Of a DNA stretch of 21,342 nucleotides, positions 1-6,267 are shown one piece after another (the stretch's first letter is position 1; each line of letters opens with the position of its first letter). The notes under the pieces are model-generated. The model did no database searches. It had not been told where the DNA came from and was given only the letters and a program-made list of their open reading frames with translations. Source of the stretch: Neisseria sicca 4320. GTDB lineage: Bacteria; Pseudomonadota; Gammaproteobacteria; Burkholderiales; Neisseriaceae. The stretch spans positions 1 to 21,342 of the forward strand of contig NZ_AEPF01000026.1 of NCBI RefSeq assembly GCF_000193735.1. The letters run 5' to 3'. Both the position numbers and the translations under genes were made by a program.

Positions 1-107
1 GGTATTTTTGCCCGACGGGGTGAAAAATACAGTTGCTATGTTAAAATACGCCCTTTGAAAATGAGCAAAAGCCCGCCGGATAAGGCGGAAAATCGAAAGG
101 ATTTATC

Positions 108-836
108 ATGGCAGGTCACAGTAAGTGGGCGAATATCCAGCATAAAAAAGCCCGTCAAGATGCCAAACGCGGCAAAATCTTCACCCGTTTGATTAAAGAA
201 ATCACCGTTGCAGCCCGCATGGGCGGCGGCGACCCCGGCGCCAACCCGCGCCTGCGCCTGGCTTTGGAAAAAGCCGCCGAAAACAATATGCCCAAAGACA
301 ACGTGCAACGCGCCATCGACAAAGGCACGGGCAACTTGGAAGGCGTCGAATACATCGAGTTGCGCTACGAAGGCTACGGCATCGGCGGCGCGGCGTTGAT
401 GGTGGACTGCCTGACCGACAACAAAACCCGCACTGTCGCCGACGTGCGCCACGCATTCACCAAAAACGGCGGCAACTTGGGCACCGACGGCTGCGTAGCG
501 TTCAACTTCGTGCATCAAGGTTATTTGGTGTTCGAACCAGGCGTTGACGAAGACGCGCTGATGGAAGCCGCTCTGGAAGCCGGTGCGGAAGACGTGATTG
601 CCAACGACGACGGCTCCATCGAAGTCATCACCGCCCCCAACGATTGGGCGGGCGTGAAAGCAGCATTGGAAGCCGCAGGCTACAAATCCGTTGACGGCGA
701 CGTTACCATGCGCGCCCAAAACGAAACCGAACTCTCCGGCGACGATTCCGTCAAAATGCAGAAATTGATTGACGCGCTGGAAGATTTGGACGACGTACAG
801 GACGTTTACACCTCCGCCGTTTTGAATCTGGATTAA
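108..836 (+). CDS. yebC: YebC/PmpR family translational/transcriptional regulator
   Basis: A 242-residue protein of the normal length for the YebC/PmpR (TACO1) family. It begins with the hallmark MAGHSKWANIQHKKARQD and continues with GKIFTRLIKEITVAAR and a glycine-rich GGGDPGANPRLR segment, all diagnostic of the family. The acidic C-terminus (LEDLDDVQDVYTS) is also typical. Members are cytoplasmic; they were first described as DNA-binding regulators, and some are now known to help ribosomes through difficult sequences such as polyproline. The start is supported by an AAAGGA ribosome-binding site about 6 bases upstream. The gene stands alone, followed by its own hairpin terminator, and nothing in the window identifies a target. 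Identification is firm; the exact role is known only from the family. Confidence 0.96.
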   Translation: MAGHSKWANIQHKKARQDAKRGKIFTRLIKEITVAARMGGGDPGANPRLRLALEKAAENNMPKDNVQRAIDKGTGNLEGVEYIELRYEGYGIGGAALMVDCLTDNKTRTVADVRHAFTKNGGNLGTDGCVAFNFVHQGYLVFEPGVDEDALMEAALEAGAEDVIANDDGSIEVITAPNDWAGVKAALEAAGYKSVDGDVTMRAQNETELSGDDSVKMQKLIDALEDLDDVQDVYTSAVLNLD

Positions 837-849
837 TAGGAAAGATTGA

Positions 850-877
850 AAGCAGACCTGATAGGTCTGCTTTTTTT
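850..877 (+). terminator. Rho-independent terminator of yebC
   Basis: The arms AGCAGACC and GGTCTGCT, separated by a short TGATA-type loop, are followed directly by seven T residues. It lies 14 bases after the yebC stop codon. Unlike most terminators in this window it is not built from uptake sequences. Confidence 0.85.
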
Positions 878-923
878 GTGTCTGAGATTTTTGGCGGGTT
901 GTTTGCTGAAAATTTTAATGCCT

Positions 924-990
924 CGTGGGCAAAGCCCACGCTACGCGGTCTGTTGGCAACACAAGTGCCGTAGCGTGGACTCCGTCCACG
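924..990. repeat. Nested inverted-repeat (cruciform-like) intergenic element
   Basis: Two small hairpins, CGTGGGC-AAA-GCCCACG (924-940) and CGTGGAC-TCC-GTCCACG (974-990), are themselves joined by outer arms (GCCCACGCTACG at 934-945 against CGTAGCGTGGAC at 969-980). The whole can fold as two alternative structures or as a cloverleaf. Sequences of the form GTAGCGTGGGCTTTGCCCACG are, from memory, recurrent between genes in Neisseria. It contains no gene. Together with the uptake sequence at 1007-1018 it fills most of the 311-base gap between yebC and znuA. Confidence 0.6.
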
Positions 991-1006
991 GAAACAATAG
1001 GCTCAA

Positions 1007-1018
1007 AGGTCGTCTGAA
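1007..1018 (+). repeat. Single DNA uptake sequence (AGGTCGTCTGAA)
   Basis: A lone exact copy of the 12-mer. Other lone exact copies are at 8868-8879, 13011-13022, 13197-13208 (reverse) and 18399-18410 (reverse, overlapping a stop codon). The 12-mer is the AG-mucDUS dialect, which promotes DNA uptake through binding of the minor pilin ComP in Neisseria. Confidence 0.9.
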
Positions 1019-1079
1019 AACTTAAAATTGCAGTATCTAAAAACTTTTAGGCTAGGGAACTATCTATAAGTGGGGTTGC

Positions 1080-1108
1080 TTGAAGATTCTGTCTTGCTGT
1101 TTTAAAAT
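1080..1108 (+). promoter_or_regulatory. Putative sigma-70 promoter of znuA
   Basis: TTGAAG (1080-1085) and TAAAAT (1103-1108) are separated by 17 bases and lie about 40 bases before the znuA start. The predicted transcription start falls at the edge of the candidate Zur box, which is the right geometry for repression. Prediction by eye only. Confidence 0.45.
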
Positions 1109-1115
1109 GACGGAT

Positions 1116-1130
1116 TGTTACGTTATATCA
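1116..1130 (+). promoter_or_regulatory. Candidate Zur (zinc uptake regulator) operator
   Basis: The 15-mer TGTTACGTTATATCA matches the neisserial Zur consensus as I remember it (TGTTATDNHATAACA) at all but two positions. It lies directly downstream of the predicted -10 box and 17 bases before the znuA start codon. Its neighbour is a zinc-binding transport protein, the classic Zur target. The consensus is recalled, not looked up. Confidence 0.5.
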
Positions 1131-1147
1131 ACTGGAGAGAGAAAAAC

Positions 1148-2053
1148 ATGAAACATTGGAAACTCGGTGTCATCGCTGCATTAATGTCCGGCGCAGTTTA
1201 CGCAGCCCCGATGAACGTCGTTACCAGCTTCAGCATTTTGGGCGATGTTACCAAACAAATCGGCGGCGACCGTGTTGCCGTGCAAAATTTGGTCGGCGCC
1301 AACCAAGACAGCCACGCCTATCACATGACCAGCGGCGACATCAAAAAAATCCGCAGTGCGAAATTAGTCCTGCTCAACGGCTTGGGTTTGGAAGCGGCTG
1401 ATGTTCAGCGCGCCGTCAAACAAAGCAAAGTTCCCTTCGCCGAAGCAACCAAAGGCATACAGGCGCTTAAAGCCGAAGAAGGCGGTCATCATCATGACCA
1501 CGACCACGAAGGCCACCACCACGACCACGGCGAATTCGACCCTCACGTCTGGACCGACCCCGTTTTGATGACGACCTACGCCCAAAACGTCGCCAATGCC
1601 CTGATTCAGGCAGACCCCGAAGGCAAAACCTATTACCAACAACGTTTGGGCAACTACCAAGTGCAACTGAAAAAACTGCACAGCGACACTCAAGCTGCGT
1701 TTAACGCCGTTCCTGCCGCCAAGCGCAAAGTCCTGACCGGACACGACGCGTTCTCCTACATGGGCAAACGCTACAATATCGAGTTCATCTCCCCACAAGG
1801 CGTGAGCAGCGAAGCCGAGCCGTCCGCCAAACAAGTGGCTTCCATCATCCGCCAAATCAAACGCGAAGGTATCAAAGCCGTGTTCACCGAAAACATCAAA
1901 AACACGCGCATGGTTGACCGCATCGCCAAAGAAACCGGCGTCAACGTCAGCGGCAAGCTCTACTCCGACGCGCTCGGCGGCGCACCTGCCAATACTTATA
2001 TCGGCATGTACCGCTACAACGTCAAAACCTTGACTGATGCGATGAAGAAATAA
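1148..2053 (+). CDS. znuA: Zinc ABC transporter substrate-binding protein (ZnuA-like)
   Basis: A 301-residue periplasmic metal-binding protein of the ZnuA/cluster 9 family. Residues 1-20 form a signal peptide ending in VYAA. Metal ligands are visible in DSHAYHMTSGD (about residue 56) and DPHVWTDP (His133). Between them is a His/Asp-rich loop (about 114-127, HHHDHDHEGHHHDH) typical of zinc rather than manganese binders. The late SSEAEPSAKQ and SDALGG motifs are also standard. I chose ATG 1148 over an upstream in-frame codon at 1115 because it begins the signal peptide and is preceded by GGAGAGA. No znuB or znuC is nearby, so its permease and ATPase must be encoded elsewhere. Zinc repression is likely, given the operator-like site upstream. 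A DUS hairpin follows the stop. Confidence 0.9.
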   Translation: MKHWKLGVIAALMSGAVYAAPMNVVTSFSILGDVTKQIGGDRVAVQNLVGANQDSHAYHMTSGDIKKIRSAKLVLLNGLGLEAADVQRAVKQSKVPFAEATKGIQALKAEEGGHHHDHDHEGHHHDHGEFDPHVWTDPVLMTTYAQNVANALIQADPEGKTYYQQRLGNYQVQLKKLHSDTQAAFNAVPAAKRKVLTGHDAFSYMGKRYNIEFISPQGVSSEAEPSAKQVASIIRQIKREGIKAVFTENIKNTRMVDRIAKETGVNVSGKLYSDALGGAPANTYIGMYRYNVKTLTDAMKK

Positions 2054-2086
2054 AACCGCCTGATTGGTTTGAATAGAAAAAAGTCA

Positions 2087-2131
2087 AAAGGTCGTCTGAA
2101 ACCGAAAACATGGCTTTCAGACGACCTTTTG
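2087..2131 (+). terminator. DUS inverted-pair terminator after znuA
   Basis: AGGTCGTCTGAA at 2089-2100 faces its reverse complement at 2116-2127, extended by AAA/TTT flanks and followed by TTTT. This is also the last uptake sequence before a 4-kb stretch with none. Confidence 0.85.
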
Positions 2132-2286
2132 TTTATAAGCCGCCTCAAACGGCATTTTACGCAAAAATAAAACTATTATAGAAAAAACAATCAAATTTTA
2201 AAGCGTCATCAAAAATATTATTTAGACTAATTACACTAAATTTCATTAATATCTGTGAAGTTTAATTCTAGTATATAAAAAATAAT

Positions 2287-2436
2287 ATGAAAAATATCCT
2301 TAGATATGGATCTATTGCTCATGCAAATGGCACAGTAAATTACTCACATTATCAGGCTGCAAAACCTAATCTTAACCTTAGTAGTTCGAAGGCTCATATT
2401 TTTTACGGACGCCAATTGGCTAAAACTCCAAAATAA
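2287..2436 (+). CDS. Small orphan ORF, 49 residues, possible toxin-tail remnant
   Basis: This short ATG-to-TAA frame encodes a basic, polar 49-residue peptide starting MKNILRYGSIAHANG and ending GRQLAKTPK. I do not recognise a family. Stop codons lie immediately upstream in the same frame, so it is not the visible end of a longer ORF. Base composition is AT-rich like the rest of the island and unlike znuA. It sits 66 bases before an orphan gene, an arrangement seen where a displaced toxin C-terminus is left next to its immunity gene, but that reading is inference. A TATAAA-like box lies just upstream; no good ribosome-binding site is seen. It could be non-coding. Confidence 0.35.
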   Translation: MKNILRYGSIAHANGTVNYSHYQAAKPNLNLSSSKAHIFYGRQLAKTPK

Positions 2437-2451
2437 TTAGAATTTGTTGCG

Positions 2452-2476
2452 TGCTTGGGCAATAATTGCCCAAGCA
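2452..2476. promoter_or_regulatory. Perfect 25-base palindrome
   Basis: The 12-base arm TGCTTGGGCAAT is followed by one central A and its exact reverse complement. It lies between the 49-residue ORF and the gene starting at 2503. It is not followed by a clear T-run (the next bases are TATTGTGTATTTT), so it may be a weak terminator, an operator or an mRNA hairpin in the leader of the next gene. Confidence 0.5.
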
Positions 2477-2502
2477 TATTGTGTATTTTAAGAGGGGTAG
2501 CG

Positions 2503-2958
2503 ATGATAATTGAATTTGAAATTGATAGTACTAATAACGAGCAAGTTGCTTTTTTAAAAAATAGCCGTTGGTCAAGCTCTGAAATTATAAGAAAATTTCC
2601 AAATAATAAATCATTTTTTTCAAAAAATACGCTGCATTATAATAATGCGGACAAATTACTATGCAGGACAGTCATTTTTCCGGAAGGGGCGATTCTTTCC
2701 TACGAAGAGGATTCTAAAAAATTTAATTTACAGGTAAAAAATGCACAAAAAAATAATATTAAGTTGCAAGGTGGATATACACCTACCACCGAACTGATTC
2801 ATGTAGTTCATAATCTTTGCTTGTTAGGAAATGTAGTTCTCCGTATCATAGGAGATAATACTGAGCTGAATAATATGGAAAAAATAGAACTTAATTTTGA
2901 GAAGTTTGATAAGTATTTTTTTATATCGGATGATATGGAAATAATGTTTATAAAATGA
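2503..2958 (+). CDS. Orphan protein, immunity-protein-like, unknown function
   Basis: A 151-residue cytoplasmic-looking protein with no signal peptide or membrane segment, beginning MIIEFEIDSTNNEQVAFLKN. The start at ATG 2503 is preceded by AAGAGGGG, a better site than the alternative ATG at 2455 inside the palindrome. Sequence is Asn/Lys/Ile-rich and acidic overall, and AT-rich at the DNA level. I do not recognise a family. Size, solubility, composition and position among other small orphans fit immunity proteins of polymorphic toxin loci, but no partner toxin is visible. It appears intact. Confidence 0.7.
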   Translation: MIIEFEIDSTNNEQVAFLKNSRWSSSEIIRKFPNNKSFFSKNTLHYNNADKLLCRTVIFPEGAILSYEEDSKKFNLQVKNAQKNNIKLQGGYTPTTELIHVVHNLCLLGNVVLRIIGDNTELNNMEKIELNFEKFDKYFFISDDMEIMFIK

Positions 2959-2977
2959 ATTTTTTCTGCAAGCAAGC

Positions 2978-3050
2978 GTAGGTTGAGCTGTGCTACAATA
3001 TTTATCCAGGCGGCTTAACGGTTTTATTGGGTTTGGCAACCCAGCCTACG
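2978..3050. repeat. Dispersed repeat, copy 1 (about 73 bp, inverted ends)
   Basis: The element starts CGTAGGTTGAG and ends CAGCCTACG, so its ends are imperfect inverted repeats. It carries the block AACGGTTTTATTGGG followed by TTGGCAACCCA. A related copy lies at 4846-4915, and an isolated fragment with the same end motif (GTAGATTGGGT...CTCAACCTGC) is at about 3457-3482. No ORF is credible inside. Confidence 0.6.
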
Positions 3051-3137
3051 AATACTATTCCTAATGCGGTTATCCGTGTAAATGGTACAGCATTAAATCA
3101 GTCTTCTGGCGCCGCAATGGGAAAACATAGAAGGTAA
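3051..3137 (+). pseudogene. Possible toxin C-terminal tail remnant
   Basis: Directly after the repeat, one frame reads TNTIPNAVIRVNGTALNQSS and then GAAMGKHRR before TAA at 3135. No start codon or upstream domain belongs to it. The frame runs back only into the repeat, so the 5' part has been lost. The stop lies five bases before the ATG of a broken membrane-protein gene, which resembles tight toxin-immunity spacing. Function is not recognisable; the toxin reading is inference. Confidence 0.3.
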
Positions 3138-3142
3138 ACAAA

Positions 3143-3430
3143 ATGATGATCTGATACTATATTTTTTATCAGGTATATTCGGAATATCAAGTTGCTGAAT
3201 ATATTATAAAAAATAACCGTGAGATAAAAGTTCACTTTATTGCGCTTTACGCAATATTTTTTACGTTGATTTATACTGTGTCTTTGTTGTTTCTGTCCCT
3301 CGTCTATTGGGTCAACGGTGCGGAGATTGCATGGAAGGGGATAGGCATTTTCAGTATGTCGGCCAGTTTTTGTATAGTCTTCTGTCTTTATGCTGTTGAT
3401 AAAGCAGGAAGGTATAAGGATAAGAAATAG
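3143..3430 (+). pseudogene. Small two-helix membrane protein interrupted by an early stop
   Basis: From ATG 3143 the frame reads M-M-I, then TGA (3152-3154), then stays open for 91 codons to TAG at 3428. The remainder encodes an amphipathic start (YSEYQVAEYIIKNNREIKVH) and two hydrophobic segments (ALYAIFFTLIYTVSLLFLSL and GIFSMSASFCIVFCLYAV) with a basic tail KAGRYKDKK. A single TGG-to-TGA change would explain the stop. AAGG lies 8 bases before ATG 3143. Without the stop it would be a 95-residue inner-membrane protein, a form common among immunity proteins against pore-forming or lipid-targeting toxins. No family recognised. Confidence 0.55.
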
Positions 3431-3584
3431 TAGGGATCAAACCAGCGGCAGCAAATGTAGATTGGGTCTAGGCTCAACCTGCGTTTGCTGCATCTTTGGA
3501 AGAAATACGCCGTTAAATACTAGATAAACCAATTTCCAACTAACCCTGCTAGCGGTTTGGTTGGAAGCGAGAGGAGGTAAGGTA

Positions 3585-3852
3585 GTGTTTCCTGTTATTT
3601 TCTTTTCGACATTGGGCTGTGTTTTAGCATGGATAAAATATATACCGGAAATAGAATCAAAAAAAACTTGGGAAGATTTTTATATATTATAGCAATAATA
3701 AATTTAATAATCAGCTATGTATTAATTGAAAATATATTGGTTTCTGTCTCGGACGAAGTTGGAACAAAATATCTTGCAATATATTTATCCAATATTTTTT
3801 TTTGACAATCCTGATGATGGTATCCGTAAAAAGACTGTCTAAGAAGCGGTAA
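3585..3852 (+). pseudogene. Small membrane protein with two frameshifts, one at a T9 tract
   Basis: A strong AGGAGGT site precedes GTG 3585, which opens a frame with one hydrophobic segment (FPVIFFSTLGCVLAWI) that stops at 3690. A second frame, open from ATG 3629, continues with FLYIIAIINLIISYVLI and stops at TGA 3803-3805, immediately after nine T residues (3795-3803). A third frame, reached by adding one T, continues LTILMMVSVKRLSKKR to TAA 3850. Joined, the three make a coherent membrane protein of about 90 residues. The T9 tract could be a slippage (phase-variation) site or simple decay; the first shift near 3680-3690 argues for decay. Alternatively, only the 58-residue frame 3629-3805 is expressed. 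Confidence 0.5.
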
Positions 3853-3927
3853 GGGCGGCAGGTCATGGTGCAATATGGATTGCTCCTGTGTCAGTATATT
3901 CCTTACTATTTATGAGCTTTAGGTGTA

Positions 3928-4404
3928 ATGATGCTTTTTCAAATTGCTTGTAGTTCTGGAAATTCTTATATTTCCTTATTGAAGAGTATGAGATTTTATA
4001 TTGATAACAAAGAATGTGATTATATTTTTTTTCGGAAGGCTGTTAATATAAGTGATGACTTTATACAAAGTGGTTTTATTACTCCGGAAGGATTAATTAC
4101 TAAAAATAGTAATCCAAAATTATTTAATCAATATTCAAAAATGGCATCTAAAAATAAATGTCAATATGAGATGGTTACATTTCTTTCGGATGAAATGAAA
4201 AATATTATTGAATTATTATCGAATGATAATGTATATGTAGAGTTTGCCTATTCTGAGGATTTTTATGTACTCCCTGAGATTGAAATTAATAAGGGAACTT
4301 TAAAATCACCAAATTTCTATATTGACTTCGGGGTTAAATATATAATTAATAAAATTCTGATAAATAAGGAGATTAGCCCTCATGTCTTCCTCAATAATTG
4401 TTAA
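3928..4404 (+). CDS. Orphan protein, immunity-like, unknown function
   Basis: An ORF of up to 158 residues. The start may be ATG 3928 or, more likely on protein grounds, ATG 3988 (MRFYIDNKECDYIFFRKAVN, 138 residues), preceded by GAAGAG; the 20 extra N-terminal residues look unrelated. The rest is a soluble, acidic, Asn/Lys/Ile-rich protein with no signal peptide. No family recognised. It overlaps the next gene by 23 bases, so the two are probably co-translated. Strongly AT-rich. Confidence 0.65.
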   Translation: MMLFQIACSSGNSYISLLKSMRFYIDNKECDYIFFRKAVNISDDFIQSGFITPEGLITKNSNPKLFNQYSKMASKNKCQYEMVTFLSDEMKNIIELLSNDNVYVEFAYSEDFYVLPEIEINKGTLKSPNFYIDFGVKYIINKILINKEISPHVFLNNC

Positions 4405-4804
4405 GTTCGATAAACCAATAGATACAGAGCTTCTAGGTTTTTCCAAATATAATGAACACACTTTGTTTCATATTGGGTATAAGAATTTTTCTCCATATGA
4501 ATGGATATATACTTCTTTAGAGGGAGAAGGAATATATCCTGAAATTTTTCCTAATAAGCGCGGTTATCTAGAATTTATACAAAAAAATAAAAAGAACCTA
4601 AATTTAAATCATTTTAGACTTTGTGAAGAATTATTGAAAAGGTTAAGGGAGATTCCCCAAAATTTTTTTCTGTATGTAGGGGATATGAGTGATATGAATA
4701 AATTAGAGATACTTCCAAAAAGTTTATTGTCTTTAAATGGGATAACAGATAAAACCTTGTTGAAAGAAAATGTAGTTTATCGTATTAGTAAGTTTCAGGT
4801 TTGA
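4382..4804 (+). CDS. Orphan protein, immunity-like, unknown function
   Basis: A 140-residue soluble protein beginning MSSSIIVKFDKPIDTELLGF. It has a tryptophan/tyrosine-rich patch (YEWIYTSLEGEGIYPEIFP) and a central basic helix (FIQKNKKNLNLNHFRLCEEL). No signal peptide, membrane segment or known motif is seen. The ATG sits inside the end of the preceding ORF, preceded by AAGGAG, which gives good translational support. It appears intact. I cannot assign a function; context suggests a small immunity-type gene. Confidence 0.68.
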   Translation: MSSSIIVKFDKPIDTELLGFSKYNEHTLFHIGYKNFSPYEWIYTSLEGEGIYPEIFPNKRGYLEFIQKNKKNLNLNHFRLCEELLKRLREIPQNFFLYVGDMSDMNKLEILPKSLLSLNGITDKTLLKENVVYRISKFQV

Positions 4805-4845
4805 TTTTTATTAAGTTATTTGAGGTTTTCGGTAAGTGTAGATAT

Positions 4846-4915
4846 AAGGTTGAGTTATAGCCAAGCATTCAGGTGGTTCAACGGTTTTATTGGGCTTGGC
4901 AACTCGACTTGCGCT
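4846..4915. repeat. Dispersed repeat, copy 2 (divergent)
   Basis: This aligns with the copy at 2978-3050 from GGTTGAG through AACGGTTTTATTGGG and TTGGCAAC, with several substitutions and about three bases missing. Its right end has lost the clean CCTACG terminus. It supplies the apparent N-terminus of the ORF that runs into the following pseudogene, so codons within it are probably not genuine. Confidence 0.55.
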
Positions 4916-5025
4916 TGCTGAAATTGGGTGTACAGTTATACGTTTTAAGCGGGCTTTCATTTTCTAACTTTCTAAATAACAGAGGAATTTCTTCGCCCTT
5001 GGGAATCAAAATCTACGGACAGATC

Positions 5026-5393
5026 ATGGAAAAACCGCTTCTAACCCCTCCTTTTTTTCTATTTGAAGATGTGTCTTTGGATATATTTCAAGGATTGTCG
5101 GAATTGGAAAAGAAAATAGAGCCGCAGGATTTGATGGATGATGTTTACCATGCTTTTGATTCGGTTGGAAATATTCTGAATTTCCGTATAGTAGGAAAAG
5201 AACAAAAAGGGTTTTGGATAAGTACCAAAATCAAAACAGAGTTGTATTTGATTCGGCAGATATGTCTTCTGATGATCTTTTTCTGAAATGCTTACAGTCT
5301 TCATATAAGGCTTATTTTGAAACTGAACCTGCCAGTTTAGATAAACGGCAGCTGATGGAAACGTTAATTCAAAAATGCGGATTCAGTCTTTGA
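5026..5393 (+). pseudogene. Frameshifted orphan gene, immunity-like
   Basis: The frame from ATG 5026 reads MEKPLLTPPFFLFEDVSLDI and onward to KEQKGF, then loses phase near 5211-5217. In the next frame it resumes as DKYQNQNRVVFDSADMSSDD and ends QKCGFSL at TGA 5391. Adding one T to the TTTT run at 5212-5215 would restore a continuous protein of about 122 residues (KGF-L-DKYQ). The frame is open further upstream (from 4873), partly over the dispersed repeat; part of that stretch (NNRGISSPLGIKIYG) could be true sequence. Soluble, acidic, no family recognised. Confidence 0.6.
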
Positions 5394-5451
5394 TGAAAAA
5401 ATGGATTCTAAAATAACAGAAACTGATTTCGACCCTGTATGAGGTAAAAAA

Positions 5452-5829
5452 TTGTCTTTCGGATATTTGATTGCAACATCGCAACCCTGTGAATTGCTGA
5501 CAAAATCTCGGGGTGAAACTTTTTCTTTGATTATGAATAAGATGGATTTATGGATTTATTTCAGATTTTGTGAAGGAAATATTTATACAATAAGGAAGAA
5601 TGAAACTGAATCTTGTCTTACAGAAAGAGGAGGTAAATGGTTGAAACGTATTTACGCATTTAATCGGGGAAGTTTTATTTTTTCTGATGTGCTTCTACAA
5701 AAGGGAGAAAGCGAAGAGAATTTTGCAGAAATTGTCTTAAAATCAATAAAAAATAATAAAATTTTGACAGTTGAGGTACGGTCAGACTTGCATTTTGACT
5801 TAAGAAATATTTATCGTATTGAGATGTAA
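5452..5829 (+). CDS. Orphan protein with TTG start, unknown function
   Basis: A 125-residue ORF starting at TTG 5452, supported by GAGG (5441-5444) seven bases upstream. The next in-frame ATG (codon 28) has no obvious site and would remove a well-formed N-terminus, SFGYLIATSQPCELLTKSRG. The protein is soluble and mixed charge, with aromatic strands (LWIYFRFCEGNIYTIRKNE) that suggest a beta-rich fold. No family recognised. It is followed after 2-44 bases by the next gene, so the pair is likely one transcript. Confidence 0.6.
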   Translation: MSFGYLIATSQPCELLTKSRGETFSLIMNKMDLWIYFRFCEGNIYTIRKNETESCLTERGGKWLKRIYAFNRGSFIFSDVLLQKGESEENFAEIVLKSIKNNKILTVEVRSDLHFDLRNIYRIEM

Positions 5830-5873
5830 TAATGCAATTGATATGTGCCGATTGGACAGGTATAGGAAATTTT

Positions 5874-6194
5874 ATGAAAACCTTCGAAAAAACATGGTCT
5901 GCACAATATCGGGATATGGAAATTTCAGTACGGAATTTTTGGAATTTGGAGCGGACAGGGGCGGAAGTCTATATCAACGAAAGGTTGGTTTATCATAACG
6001 AAGACGAGATGGTGTCTGCTCCTTTGCGTTCGCTGATGGGGGAATACCTGGAATTTGAAGAAAGCGGTACGAAAATTACCATTGAAATCGGCAGCGCGTG
6101 GCATTTTTGCGGTATGGCTTGCCGTATTTCGATAAACGGAAAATATCATGCTGGAAATAGGGTTGTCTGGTTTGCTAAGAAAACCGGCATTTAA
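5874..6194 (+). CDS. Orphan soluble protein, unknown function
   Basis: ATG 5874 (MKTFEKTWSAQYRDMEISVR) gives 106 residues and has AGGA six bases upstream. The alternative ATG 5832 adds 14 residues with poor support. The protein looks beta-rich (GAEVYINERLVYHNEDE; GTKITIEIGSAWHFCGMACR) and ends AGNRVVWFAKKTGI. It has no signal peptide. I recognise no family. It is less AT-rich than the genes before it and is closed by a DUS hairpin, so it marks the right edge of the island. Confidence 0.65.
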   Translation: MKTFEKTWSAQYRDMEISVRNFWNLERTGAEVYINERLVYHNEDEMVSAPLRSLMGEYLEFEESGTKITIEIGSAWHFCGMACRISINGKYHAGNRVVWFAKKTGI

Positions 6195-6205
6195 GAATAA
6201 TTTTG

Positions 6206-6243
6206 TAAGAGGTCGTCTGAAAACCTTTTCAGACGACCTCTTA
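6206..6243. terminator. DUS inverted-pair terminator, perfect 18-bp stem
   Basis: TAAGAGGTCGTCTGAAAA and its exact reverse complement flank a two-base CC loop. It ends the orphan-gene region and precedes the C39 peptidase gene. Confidence 0.8.
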
Positions 6244-6267
6244 CATATATCTTTGGAAGGTATGATG

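Noticed and set aside
36..719. 227-residue minus-strand frame over yebC
   Set aside because: Antisense to a certain gene, with the low-complexity composition usual for shadows of GC-rich codons.
924..1020. Cruciform region considered as a tRNA or small RNA gene
   Set aside because: The paired arms do not form acceptor, anticodon and T-arm geometry, and no promoter or T-run is associated.
2132..6205. Island considered as prophage or insertion sequence
   Set aside because: No integrase, transposase, phage structural gene or long terminal repeat is seen.
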